Below are positions 1-7,410 of a DNA stretch of 35,852 bases, piece after piece. The notes under the pieces were generated by a model. The model was not told where the DNA came from and searched no databases. It was given only the letters and a program-made list of their open reading frames with translations. Source of the stretch: an uncultured Bacteroidales bacterium. GTDB lineage: Bacteria > Bacteroidota > Bacteroidia > Bacteroidales > Bacteroidaceae. The position numbers and the translations under genes are program-made. The stretch's first letter is position 1; the number at the start of each line of letters is the position of its first letter. The stretch covers positions 1 through 35,852 of the forward strand of contig CACXXT010000051.1 of the NCBI GenBank assembly GCA_902771725.1, given 5' to 3'.

Positions 1-423
1 TTCTTCGTACTTGGTGCCCGGACGGCCATAGTTGGCGTAAGGGTAGATACTGATGCCACCACGGGGCGTGAAGAGACCGATAACTTCGATGTACTTGGGA
101 TCCATCAGCTTGATGAGGTCCTTCATGATGGTGTTCACGCAGTCCTCATGGAAGTCGCCATGATTACGGAAACTGAACAGATAGAGTTTCAAGCTCTTGC
201 TCTCCACCATCCGCTCGCCCGGGAGATAGTTGATGCGGATTTCGGCAAAGTCGGGTTGCCCCGTGATGGGACACAGCGAGGTGAATTCGGGACAGTTGAA
301 GCGCACCCAATAGTCATTATCCGGATGCTTGTTCACAAACGTTTCAAGTACTTCAGGAGCGTAATTACTCTTGTATTCTGTTTTTCTGCCCAGGGCAGTG
401 AGGTGGTCTTGTTCGCGATTCAT
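1..423 (-). CDS. queF: NADPH-dependent 7-cyano-7-deazaguanine reductase QueF (3' end outside window)
   Basis: QueF reduces the nitrile preQ0 to the amine preQ1 in the cytosol, the last step before insertion into tRNA during queuosine synthesis. Read on the minus strand from the ATG at 423, 141 residues are visible. They include the family core: [19 protein letters not shown], with Cys51 as the expected thioimide-forming nucleophile and Asp58 as the expected proton donor, then [15 protein letters not shown], then [18 protein letters not shown]. The frame runs off the window edge; the part seen matches the short, single-domain QueF type of about 150 residues, so only a few residues should be missing. 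It lies 51 bp downstream of the 2-epimerase gene on the same strand with a hairpin between them, and I see no promoter of its own, so it is probably the last gene of the sialic acid operon. The other queuosine genes (yhhQ, queC) start about 5.4 kb away on the opposite strand. Confidence 0.95.
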   Translation of the reverse strand, partial: MNREQDHLTALGRKTEYKSNYAPEVLETFVNKHPDNDYWVRFNCPEFTSLCPITGQPDFAEIRINYLPGERMVESKSLKLYLFSFRNHGDFHEDCVNTIMKDLIKLMDPKYIEVIGLFTPRGGISIYPYANYGRPGTKYEE

Positions 424-445
424 GATGCGATGTATTCAGTGAAGA

Positions 446-470
446 CCCTCGGGAGGGGGACTCCCGAGGG
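446..470 (-). other. Intercistronic hairpin between epimerase and queF
   Basis: A perfect 10-bp inverted repeat (CCCTCGGGAG, 5-nt loop, CTCCCGAGGG) occupies almost the whole gap between the epimerase stop and the queF start. There is no U-run after it on the minus strand, so a classical terminator is not supported. It may act as an mRNA stability or partial attenuation element, or be one of the dispersed palindromes seen elsewhere in this operon. Confidence 0.6.
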
Positions 471-474
471 CACG

Positions 475-1758
475 TTAATCGGGGATATGCAGACAAGGGA
501 TTTTCTGGCGGGTGGCGAGGTCTTCGAGGATTTTCCAGACGTTCATGAGGCCGCGGGGAACGTGGAAGCAGCCCTTCCACTTGCCGCCCTTCAGGGGCAA
601 GAGGACTTCGCCTTGACGGTTGAGGTAGCCGTACCATTCGGGGTACTCGGCATCGCGGAAATGGCTCCACGTGTAGTCGTGAACGCGTTGGAACCAATCG
701 AGGCAACGCTGGTCGCCTGTGAGTTGGTAGCCCTTGATGAGGGAGATCAGGGTCTCGAGATGCACCCACCAGAGTTTCTGGTCGAATTCCAGCTCGTGAC
801 GGGGCTTGCCCAGGCGGTCCATGAAATAGAAGACGCCGTCGAACTCTTTATCCCAGCCGTATTCGACTTCCGCGAGGCAGATGTCCACGGCTTTCTGGAT
901 GAGTTCGGGACGGTTCAGACGCTTGCCGAGGTCCATGACAAACCACATGGCTTCGATAGCATGGCCAGGGTTGAGTTTGCGACCGTCGAAGCTGTCGACG
1001 AGGTTGCCGTCCTTGCCCAGGGCTTCGACGATGAGGCCAAGCTCGGGGCGGTAGAAGACATCCATGACCTCATGCAGGCAATCGTCGATGGCTTTCTGGA
1101 GAAAGGCGGGTTCTAGCAGGGACTCGATTTCGAGGGCGACGTTGCAGAGGATCATCGGCAGGTCGAAGGTCTTCATGGCACGGGCACCAGGCGACGCCTT
1201 GCTCCACTTGCCTTTCGGGTTGTCGGTCTTGGAGAGGACGATGTCGAAGGTGCGCTTGGCAATGGAGGCGTATTCCTCACTTCTTTCTTGCTGTCCCGCG
1301 GAGGCGAGGGCGATGGAGAGTTGGCCGAAGGCGATGACGGCAAAGGTGTAGGAGAAGATGTTGTAGGGCTCCACGAGGGGATGCCCTTCACGGTCGAGGG
1401 CGAAGTACCAGTTGAGGTTGCCGTCGTGACCGTATTTTTTCAGGAACTCAGCACCCTGAAGGGCAGCATCGAGCCATTCCTGGCGGGGCTCCACGGTGTT
1501 GTAGAGTTTGGAGAACATCCACACCTCACGGCCTTGCAGCCAGATGAACTTGTCGGTGTCATAGACGCTGCCGTCGCGGTCGAGGCAGGTGAAGTAACCG
1601 CCGAATTCGGTGTCCTGGGACTTGTTGAGCCAGAAAGGAACCACGCGATCGAGGAGCTCGGACTTATAGAGTTGTGCTAAGTCAGAGAAAGACGCACCTC
1701 CATGCCCCTCCCTGGCAGGGAGCGGAGTAGAATGCTTTGGAATCTTGTTTTCGTTCAT
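475..1758 (-). CDS. N-acylglucosamine 2-epimerase (AGE/RenBP family)
   Basis: This cytosolic enzyme family interconverts ManNAc and GlcNAc. In Bacteroidetes a RenBP-like epimerase takes the place of NanE in sialic acid use, and the neighbours (nanA, sugar symporter) fit that role. The 427-residue product has the all-alpha (alpha/alpha)6-barrel family pattern: WLQGREVWMFSKLYN near residue 73, NPGHAIEAMWFVMDLG in the middle and QKLWWVHLETLISLI near the C-terminus, which carry conserved His and Glu residues of the active site. I chose the ATG at 1758 because the domain begins at FSDLAQLY (about residue 24) and the frame further upstream runs through the intergenic palindrome. Residues 10-23 (STPLPAREGHGGAS) are encoded by a palindromic repeat and look like an insertion. 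The gene lies 79 bp after the symporter. A cellobiose or mannose 2-epimerase cannot be excluded from sequence alone. Confidence 0.88.
   Translation of the reverse strand: MNENKIPKHSTPLPAREGHGGASFSDLAQLYKSELLDRVVPFWLNKSQDTEFGGYFTCLDRDGSVYDTDKFIWLQGREVWMFSKLYNTVEPRQEWLDAALQGAEFLKKYGHDGNLNWYFALDREGHPLVEPYNIFSYTFAVIAFGQLSIALASAGQQERSEEYASIAKRTFDIVLSKTDNPKGKWSKASPGARAMKTFDLPMILCNVALEIESLLEPAFLQKAIDDCLHEVMDVFYRPELGLIVEALGKDGNLVDSFDGRKLNPGHAIEAMWFVMDLGKRLNRPELIQKAVDICLAEVEYGWDKEFDGVFYFMDRLGKPRHELEFDQKLWWVHLETLISLIKGYQLTGDQRCLDWFQRVHDYTWSHFRDAEYPEWYGYLNRQGEVLLPLKGGKWKGCFHVPRGLMNVWKILEDLATRQKIPCLHIPD
1690..1731 (-). repeat. Palindromic repeat read through in the epimerase N-terminus
   Basis: The stretch contains CTCCCT, a 3-nt loop and AGGGAG (1708-1722), and is translated in frame as residues 10-23 of the epimerase. 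The core is similar in style to the palindrome just upstream at 1808-1826 and to GC-rich insertions in the symporter gene. Confidence 0.55.
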
Positions 1759-1807
1759 TTTATTGCTATTTGTAGGAATATGATTACAATTCTTGAAGGG
1801 GTCCACT

Positions 1808-1826
1808 CCCTCCCAACAAGGGAGGG
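1808..1826. repeat. Intergenic palindrome CCCTCCC/GGGAGGG
   Basis: A perfect 7-bp stem with a 5-nt AACAA loop (plus strand) lies 12 bp downstream of the symporter stop codon. It has no T-run and is followed 50 bp later by the epimerase start, so it is more likely a dispersed repeat or mRNA processing element than a terminator. Confidence 0.6.
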
Positions 1827-1837
1827 CTGGGGCAGGG

Positions 1838-4702
1838 TCATAATGTCTTCCACGTGAGGCCCTTCTGTTCTTCTCTCTGGGGCATGAAGATGCTGAGGAT
1901 GAGGGCGACAAGGACACTGACGACGATGGAGACGAAGCCGAAGAGGAGGAAGTTGGCTTGCGTGTAGAAGTTCAGATAGAAGACGGAGGCCGTGCCGCAG
2001 ACGAACCCGATGAGGGCAGCGCGCGAACCGATCCGCGGGAAGAAGATGCCCATCAGGAACAGACCGCCGATGGCACCGCTGAGCAGGCCGAGGATGGTGT
2101 TGAAGTAGTCGAGCAGCGACTGGATGTCAACAGTCGCCATTAGCCAGGCAATGGCCATGCCTATCAAGCCGGCGCAGATGCCTGCGATGCGGGCAATTCG
2201 CACAGTGTCGGCCCCGTTCCCCGCCTCGTTTCCACTTGATTGGCCCTCAGAGGACACAGGGTCATCCCCCCCACGGGGGGAGCTGGAGAGGGGCTTCATC
2301 TTTCCCCACAAATCCACCGTAAATGCCGTTGAAATGCTATTGATATTGGAGGCGATGGTGGACATCGTGGCAGCGAAGACGGCGGCGATGAGCAGACCGG
2401 CGAGGCCAGCGGGCAACTGGCTCATCATGAAGAAGGGGAAGATGGCATCACCCTTGGCCATCGTGATGTCGAGTTCGGCAGGGTGTGTCTTGAAGAAGGT
2501 GTATAGACCCGTTCCTATGGTGAAGAAAGCGATGGTGACGACCACAGACATGAGGCCGTTGGTCAGGATACCACGAGCTGCGCTCTTCTCATCGCTGGTG
2601 GTGAGATAGCGCTGGATGACCGTCTGGTCGCTGGTGTAGCTGATCAGGTTATTGGCCAGTCCGCCTAAGATGACCACCCACCACGTGGCATTGACGAAGT
2701 CGAAGGGGTTCTCGGAATTGAAGAGGAAGAGCCGGAATTTGTCATGCTCGGTGGCAATCTGCCAGAAGTCGCTGGCACCGTTCTCCCCTGTATTAACAAT
2801 AAGGTATACAGCAGCGAGGATGGCACCACCAACAAGGATGATGCCCTGGATGACATCGCCCCAGACTACGGCTTCCACACCGCCCATCGTGCAATAGAGA
2901 ATGGTGATGAGGGCCATCAAGGCTATACATATATATATATTGATGCCTGTGACAGCGGTCATAGCCAACGAGGGCAGGAAGAGCACCAGTGCCGTGCGGG
3001 CTACCATGAAGACGATGAAAAGAACGCTGGCCATGAGGCGGGTGGCAGAGTTGAAGCGGCGTTCCAGATACTCGTAGGCTGTGGTGACATTCAGTCGACG
3101 GAAGAATGGTAGGTAGTACTTGATGACGGGGAACGAGACCAGCAGGATGCAGATCTGCATGGGATAGTAGGTCCAGTCGGTGGCATAAGCCTTGGCAGGG
3201 ATGCTCATGTAGGTGATGGCACTCAGCATCGTGGCAAAGATGCTGATGCCTGCAGCCCACCAGGGGATGCGTCCGCCGCCCTTGAAGAAGTCGTCTGTGG
3301 AACTGGAGGCACGCTTCATGAAGTAGTAGCCGAGGTAGACCATACCGAGGAGGTAGAGGATCAGCACAGTCCAGTTCAGCCAGCCGAAGTGGGCCGTATA
3401 GGTGATATCCACACGGGTGACGTCGGAGGAGCGGACGCCGGGCTTCTCTTCGCCATCGATGATGAGGGCCGAGATGGAACCGGTCGGGGAAGCGACAGGG
3501 ACCACGGCAGCACCGGCACGGGCCAGGAGGGGCGAGTCGAAGATTTCTGCCCAGGAGTCGGTGACGGTGTGGTAGACGAGCAGCGAGCGGCGGAAATGAT
3601 ACCATGCTGGTGCCTGCGTCATGTAGTAGTACATCTCTTCACGCAGCTGTGCCAGTCGCTCGGCGGTCTGGATGGTGGTGTCGGCCAGTTGGTAGTTGCG
3701 GTCGAGGGCTTGTTCGAAGATGCGTTTGTCCACACCGCCGAAGCAGAGGACATGGGCGGCTCCGGAGGGAATGGCAGAGGCACCGACAAGGGCACGGGAA
3801 CCATCTCCTGAATCGCTTCCACGTTCCCCCTTGAGTGGGCTGTTTATTAAGCTGGTGGCGAACCAGTTGTTTTTGCGTGGGTCGTAAAAAACTCCGTTGT
3901 CGACAGCTTTGCGGTAGCGAGGGTCGTAGCCTCCGAGGAGGTAGAAGTTCGAACCAATGGCTCCTTTCTGCACAACCGCAACGGGTTGCACCCGGGCAGG
4001 ACCGGGAATTACGGGCAACTCTTCCCAGGCGGAACCGGTCTGCGTCTCAAACCAGGCGGTGGGCAGAGGCCAGCGCAGACGGAAGGCACGACGGTTGGGG
4101 ATGCCGTTGTGCAAACCTCCGCCTGCGTAGATGAATCCGTCGCCATAAGCCACGGCAAAGTTGTCGAGCGAGACGGGGAGGACGGGAAGGTTCTGCGATT
4201 GCAACTGCCCATCTTTGCCAGTGGAGAAGAGGACGGCGAAGTCCTCGCTCTTCTGTCCGTTCGACGTACCGCCGAGGCAGACAATACCCTCGGAGGTGCT
4301 GACGCTGGCACCATAGGCCAGGGCGCAGGGAAGGGCACTGATGCGCTGCCAGGAGGCGGTGCCATCGACGACGGGGGAATCACCGGACGAGCTTTGGACC
4401 TTGGACGCAAGGACGTAGATATCGGTGTAGAAGACTTTCTGTCCGCCGTCGGAAGCTGGGACATCGGGGAAGTTACACCCACCGGCCACGAGGATGCGGC
4501 CGTCGGGAAGCAGACCCGCAAAGGCGCCGCTGACACCCTGACCGCCAAAGGCCGCAAGGGAAGGGACAGCGGTGAAGGTGGCGGTGTTGAAGCGGTGCCC
4601 CGGGACTTCCGGCGACTCCTGCTTGTTTTCTGTAATAGGTTGAGCAACAGCCCCCAACGCCGCTAAAGTGAACGCGATGAGGGCAAGGAAAGTCTTCTTC
4701 AT
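1838..4702 (-). CDS. Mutarotase-type kelch propeller fused to Na+/solute symporter (sialic acid uptake)
   Basis: The 954-residue protein joins two activities usually on separate chains. Residues 1-21 are a signal peptide (MKKTFLALIAFTLAALGAVA). Residues about 35-430 form a kelch-like beta-propeller of the NanM/cyclically permuted mutarotase type, with repeated Gly-Gly blades (LPDGRILVAGGCNFPD, GDGFIYAGGGLHNG, NFYLLGGYDPRY, VLCFGGVD), which would sit in the periplasm and convert alpha- to beta-Neu5Ac. From about residue 440 a sodium:solute symporter (SSS) core follows with many membrane helices (WTVLILYLLGMVYLGYYFM, then the family-typical GGGRIPWWAAGISIFATMLSA). The gene starts 9 bp after nanA stops, and the epimerase follows, supporting sialic acid as substrate. 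Two short repeat-encoded insertions are present: near residue 287 in a propeller loop (SPLKGERG) and near residue 806 in a loop between membrane segments (SSSPRGGDDP). The substrate is inferred from context. Confidence 0.88.
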   Translation of the reverse strand: MKKTFLALIAFTLAALGAVAQPITENKQESPEVPGHRFNTATFTAVPSLAAFGGQGVSGAFAGLLPDGRILVAGGCNFPDVPASDGGQKVFYTDIYVLASKVQSSSGDSPVVDGTASWQRISALPCALAYGASVSTSEGIVCLGGTSNGQKSEDFAVLFSTGKDGQLQSQNLPVLPVSLDNFAVAYGDGFIYAGGGLHNGIPNRRAFRLRWPLPTAWFETQTGSAWEELPVIPGPARVQPVAVVQKGAIGSNFYLLGGYDPRYRKAVDNGVFYDPRKNNWFATSLINSPLKGERGSDSGDGSRALVGASAIPSGAAHVLCFGGVDKRIFEQALDRNYQLADTTIQTAERLAQLREEMYYYMTQAPAWYHFRRSLLVYHTVTDSWAEIFDSPLLARAGAAVVPVASPTGSISALIIDGEEKPGVRSSDVTRVDITYTAHFGWLNWTVLILYLLGMVYLGYYFMKRASSSTDDFFKGGGRIPWWAAGISIFATMLSAITYMSIPAKAYATDWTYYPMQICILLVSFPVIKYYLPFFRRLNVTTAYEYLERRFNSATRLMASVLFIVFMVARTALVLFLPSLAMTAVTGINIYICIALMALITILYCTMGGVEAVVWGDVIQGIILVGGAILAAVYLIVNTGENGASDFWQIATEHDKFRLFLFNSENPFDFVNATWWVVILGGLANNLISYTSDQTVIQRYLTTSDEKSAARGILTNGLMSVVVTIAFFTIGTGLYTFFKTHPAELDITMAKGDAIFPFFMMSQLPAGLAGLLIAAVFAATMSTIASNINSISTAFTVDLWGKMKPLSSSPRGGDDPVSSEGQSSGNEAGNGADTVRIARIAGICAGLIGMAIAWLMATVDIQSLLDYFNTILGLLSGAIGGLFLMGIFFPRIGSRAALIGFVCGTASVFYLNFYTQANFLLFGFVSIVVSVLVALILSIFMPQREEQKGLTWKTL
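2265..2281 (-). repeat. C/G palindrome inside the symporter coding region
   Basis: A run of Cs, a 2-nt loop and a run of Gs form a perfect stem that is translated within residues about 800-815 in a hydrophilic loop of the symporter half. Flanking Ser/Gly/Glu-rich residues look like non-conserved filler. It resembles the palindromic insertions elsewhere in this operon. Confidence 0.5.
3816..3850 (-). repeat. Repeat-derived insertion in the kelch domain
   Basis: On the minus strand this encodes INSPLKGERGSD in a loop between propeller blades. The core (CCCACT then CAAGGGGG) is a weak inverted repeat. The peptide style (PLKGERG, compare PLPAREGHGG in the epimerase) suggests the same class of insertions. 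Confidence 0.4.
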
Positions 4703-4711
4703 ACGGACGAA

Positions 4712-5632
4712 TTACTTATTGCAATGGTTGAAGAAATCAATGGCTTCGAGTTCTGCTTTCAGACGAAGTTCCTCCTCGGGTGTGACGTTCTGGAAGGGAG
4801 TGCGGTTGGGACCGAGGTCGAGACCGATAAGCTTCATGATGCGCTTGCCACCCACGATGTTCCCGCGGAAATGGCAGATGACGTCGATAACGTCCTGAGC
4901 GTAGTTCTGCAGGGAACGGGCTTTCTCGAGGTCGCCCTCTTCCCAGGCTTGCTGGATGCCTACAAGGCAGCGGCCGTTGTAGTTCGTGGTACCGCCGATG
5001 CCGCCTTGTGCACCGCCCATGGCCAGACAGGGCAGGATTGTCTCGTCCTGACCATGGAGCATGTCGAACTTGCCGTCCTTGTAACGGCGACAGCGGTTGT
5101 ACTCATAGAGGCTCTCGAAGGTGTACTTGATGCCGGCGAAGTTGGGAATGCGCCCGTCCACAGCCTGGAGGAAGTCATACATCGATAGGAAAGCGCCGTT
5201 GAAGGCGGGGATGTGGTAGAAATAGAATGGAAGTTCGGGTGCACCGCACGCGATCTCTTCGCAGTACTTCACCAGCTCTTCTATGCGACCGACCTTCGGG
5301 AATGGAGGAGCCATGGCACCAATGCCGTAGGCACCGATGGCCTGGGCGTGCTGGGCAAGTTTGAACGACGAACGTACACACGTGCTCCCCACGTGGACGA
5401 TGACCTTGAAGTCCTCGAATTCCTTCGTGGCGGACATCCATGCTTCCGCCAGCTGCATACGTTCTTCCTCAGTGAGCATATAGCCTTCACCGCTGGAACC
5501 GTTGATGAACACGCCTTTGAGACCGTTGCGCTGGAGCAGCGAGGCGTACTCGGGAATGATGGAGAGGTTGATGCTGCCGTCGGCATGCATGGGGGTGAAA
5601 GGAGCGTCTATGAGACCTTTGATTTTTTCCAT
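4712..5632 (-). CDS. nanA: N-acetylneuraminate lyase
   Basis: NanA is a cytosolic class I aldolase of the DapA/NAL family that splits N-acetylneuraminate into ManNAc and pyruvate. The 306-residue product has the family signature GSSGE (residues 45-49, pyruvate carboxylate site), YFYHIPA with the expected catalytic Tyr139, and GIKYTF with the Schiff-base Lys169. Usual family length is about 300, so it is complete. I chose the ATG at 5632 because the domain starts immediately (KIKGLIDAPFTP) and a good promoter lies at 5683-5714, inside any longer reading. It is the first gene of the nan operon, 9 bp before the mutarotase/symporter gene, and is divergent from yhhQ with a 197-bp shared regulatory gap. 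Other NAL-family aldolases are possible in principle, but the neighbours make sialic acid much the best fit. Confidence 0.94.
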   Translation of the reverse strand: MEKIKGLIDAPFTPMHADGSINLSIIPEYASLLQRNGLKGVFINGSSGEGYMLTEEERMQLAEAWMSATKEFEDFKVIVHVGSTCVRSSFKLAQHAQAIGAYGIGAMAPPFPKVGRIEELVKYCEEIACGAPELPFYFYHIPAFNGAFLSMYDFLQAVDGRIPNFAGIKYTFESLYEYNRCRRYKDGKFDMLHGQDETILPCLAMGGAQGGIGGTTNYNGRCLVGIQQAWEEGDLEKARSLQNYAQDVIDVICHFRGNIVGGKRIMKLIGLDLGPNRTPFQNVTPEEELRLKAELEAIDFFNHCNK

Positions 5633-5682
5633 TTTGATGGGTGTTAAGGTGAATTTGCTGTTTATTTGTCTGATTGACGGTG

Positions 5683-5714
5683 CAAAGATACGACGTTTTT
5701 TCCAAAGTTCCAAA
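5683..5714 (-). promoter_or_regulatory. Bacteroidetes-type promoter of the nan operon
   Basis: On the minus strand TTTG (5714-5711) is followed after 20 bp by TATCTTTG (5690-5683), matching the Bacteroidetes -33/-7 consensus. It lies about 50 bp upstream of the nanA ATG and back to back with the yhhQ promoter. Confidence 0.8.
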
Positions 5715-5741
5715 TTTCTCACGGTAATTTATTCGCTAAAA

Positions 5742-5773
5742 TTTGGTCATCTCGCAGAAAAGCCTTACCTTTG
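5742..5773 (+). promoter_or_regulatory. Bacteroidetes-type promoter of yhhQ-queC
   Basis: TTTG (5742-5745), 20 bp, then TACCTTTG (5766-5773) fits the -33/-7 consensus. The transcript would start just before the preQ1 riboswitch. Confidence 0.82.
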
Positions 5774-5787
5774 CCGCCGCAAAAACG

Positions 5788-5825
5788 CAGGGGTAACCTA
5801 GGCCACCCCCTTTAACAAAACAAGG
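5788..5825 (+). promoter_or_regulatory. preQ1 class I riboswitch upstream of yhhQ
   Basis: The RNA has a short stem AGGGG/CCCC(C)T enclosing the loop TAACCTAGGCCA, followed by the A-rich tail TTTAACAAAACAAGG. That tail is nearly the same as in the well-studied translational preQ1-I aptamer of Thermoanaerobacter tengcongensis. Loop CC can pair with the terminal GG to close the pseudoknot. The GG is part of AAGGA, the ribosome-binding site 4 nt before the yhhQ ATG, so ligand binding should hide it and repress translation. No intrinsic terminator follows, which also suggests translational control. The call rests on sequence and structure match plus the queuosine gene directly downstream. Confidence 0.88.
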
Positions 5826-5829
5826 AACA

Positions 5830-6501
5830 ATGAAAAAAAATGAACCCGTGAGCGTGACGTTCATGTTGCTCGGCGTCACGTTCTGCGTTTGCCTGATTCT
5901 GGCAAACCTCTTAGCAACAAAGCAAATCCAGTTCGGACCCTTGAACCTGACGGCGGGCGTGCTCGTCTTTCCAATCTCCTACGTCGTCAACGATTGTATC
6001 ACCGAAGTGTGGGGCTACCGGCGGGCCAAACTCATCATCTGGACCGGCTTCGTGATGAACTTCGCCTTCGTGCTCCTGGCATGGCTGGCCGATTTGATTC
6101 CCGGAGCTCCCTACTGGACGAACCAGGAAGGATTCCATGCACTCTTCGGACTGGCTCCACGCGTGGCATTGGCCAGCTTCGCAGCCTTCCTCGTAGGGTC
6201 ATTGCTGAACGCCTATGTCATGAGTGTGATGAAGATCCGCGACAAGGGGCGCCGCTTCTCCTTGCGTGCCATCGCTTCCACCATTGCAGGTGAATTGGCC
6301 GACAGCCTTATCTTCTTCCCCATTGCCCTGGGTGGCATCGTACCCACGAACAACCTGTTGCTGATGATTGTCAGCCAGGTGGTCGTCAAGACCTTGTACG
6401 AGGTGGTCATCCTCCCCGTGACCATACGCATTGTTGCATGGCTGAAACGAACCGAAGGCTTGGATGTCTACGACGAGGATCTCAGCTACAGCGTGATATG
6501 A
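5830..6501 (+). CDS. yhhQ: Queuosine precursor transporter YhhQ
   Basis: YhhQ-family integral membrane proteins take up queuosine precursors (preQ0/preQ1). The 223-residue product has about six hydrophobic helices, starting at residues 8-30, and the family motif VLVFPISYVVNDCITEVWGY (residues about 41-60), followed by RRAKLIIW. The ATG at 5830 is supported by the AAGGA Shine-Dalgarno-like site that is also the end of the preQ1 riboswitch. queC follows after 57 bp on the same strand, so the two probably share a transcript. Having the transporter first, under the aptamer, suggests that uptake is the step most tightly controlled. Organisms can use this family for preQ0, preQ1 or queuine; sequence alone does not say which. 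Confidence 0.92.
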   Translation: MKKNEPVSVTFMLLGVTFCVCLILANLLATKQIQFGPLNLTAGVLVFPISYVVNDCITEVWGYRRAKLIIWTGFVMNFAFVLLAWLADLIPGAPYWTNQEGFHALFGLAPRVALASFAAFLVGSLLNAYVMSVMKIRDKGRRFSLRAIASTIAGELADSLIFFPIALGGIVPTNNLLLMIVSQVVVKTLYEVVILPVTIRIVAWLKRTEGLDVYDEDLSYSVI

Positions 6502-6558
6502 GGAGCGTGGAATTTGAAAAAACGTAAACTCTGATAGGATTATTCGAAAGACTGAAAG

Positions 6559-7263
6559 ATGAAACCGATGAATAAAGAGACCGCGCTGGTGGTTTTCAGC
6601 GGAGGCCAGGACTCAACGACGTGCTTGTTTTGGGCTCTGAAGCACTTCCAGAAAGTGGTCGCACTGACCTTCACCTATGGTCAGAAACACGTTATTGAAG
6701 TCGAAAAGGCACGCGAAATAGCTGCCATCGCCGGAGACGTGGCCCGGGAAAACGGCCTGAACTGCGGAGGTGGTGATGTGGACTGGCATCAGATGGATAT
6801 CTCGTTTATCAGCCAACTGTCGCACAACTCGCTGACAGACAGCAGTATAGTGATGGATCAGGAAAAGCCGGCTGATGGGCCTCCCAACACCTTCGTTCCG
6901 GGACGTAACCTCTTCTTTCTCTCTGTCGCTGCCGTCTTTGCCCGAGAGCGGGGAATCAACCACCTCGTGACGGGGGTCTCGCAAACAGACTACAGCGGCT
7001 ATCCCGACTGCCGCGATGCCTTCATCAAGTCCCTGAACGTCAGTCTCAACTTGGGTATGGACGAACAGTTCGTCATCCACACGCCCTTGATGTGGATCGA
7101 CAAGGCGCAGACTTGGGCGAAAGCCGACAAGATGGGCGTTCTCGACTTCATACGCACCCGTACATTAACTTGTTACAACGGTATTCCGGGCGACGGCTGT
7201 GGACATTGTCCTGCCTGCCGGCTCAGACGCGAGGGCCTGGAGCAGTATTTGCGAAATCGTTGA
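6559..7263 (+). CDS. queC: 7-cyano-7-deazaguanine synthase QueC
   Basis: QueC uses ATP and ammonia to convert 7-carboxy-7-deazaguanine to preQ0 in the cytosol. The 234-residue protein opens with the PP-loop [13 protein letters not shown] (residues about 11-23), has the [16 protein letters not shown] motif ([14 protein letters not shown]) and [15 protein letters not shown], and ends with a zinc site: Cys in LTCYNG, then [14 protein letters not shown]. This is the normal family length. The ATG at 6559 ([12 protein letters not shown]) is used; the Met four codons in is also possible. It follows yhhQ and is closed by a strong terminator at 7283-7322. QueD and QueE, needed to make its substrate, are not in the window. 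Confidence 0.96.
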   Translation: MKPMNKETALVVFSGGQDSTTCLFWALKHFQKVVALTFTYGQKHVIEVEKAREIAAIAGDVARENGLNCGGGDVDWHQMDISFISQLSHNSLTDSSIVMDQEKPADGPPNTFVPGRNLFFLSVAAVFARERGINHLVTGVSQTDYSGYPDCRDAFIKSLNVSLNLGMDEQFVIHTPLMWIDKAQTWAKADKMGVLDFIRTRTLTCYNGIPGDGCGHCPACRLRREGLEQYLRNR

Positions 7264-7282
7264 CTTCTTGTCGCATCGTGGA

Positions 7283-7322
7283 GGCGCAGGAGTTGAAATG
7301 GGTCAACTTCTGCGCCTTTTTT
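7283..7322 (+). terminator. Rho-independent terminator after queC
   Basis: GGCGCAG and AGTTGA pair with TCAACT and CTGCGCC around an AATGGG loop, with a single mismatch in the stem, followed by six Ts. It sits 20 bp after the queC stop and closes the yhhQ-queC transcript. Confidence 0.9.
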
Positions 7323-7376
7323 GCGTCGAAATGAAAGAATCTTTCGACTTTTAACTTTCAACTCTGAACTTTTCCC

Positions 7377-7384
7377 TATCTTTG
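7377..7384 (+). promoter_or_regulatory. -7 element upstream of ilvB
   Basis: TATCTTTG matches the TAnnTTTG -7 consensus, 26 bp before the ilvB ATG. I see no good -33 TTTG at the usual 19-21 bp distance, only T-rich sequence. Confidence 0.6.
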
Positions 7385-7410
7385 CGCCGAAAAAGTGTAA
7401 ATGAAGCAGA

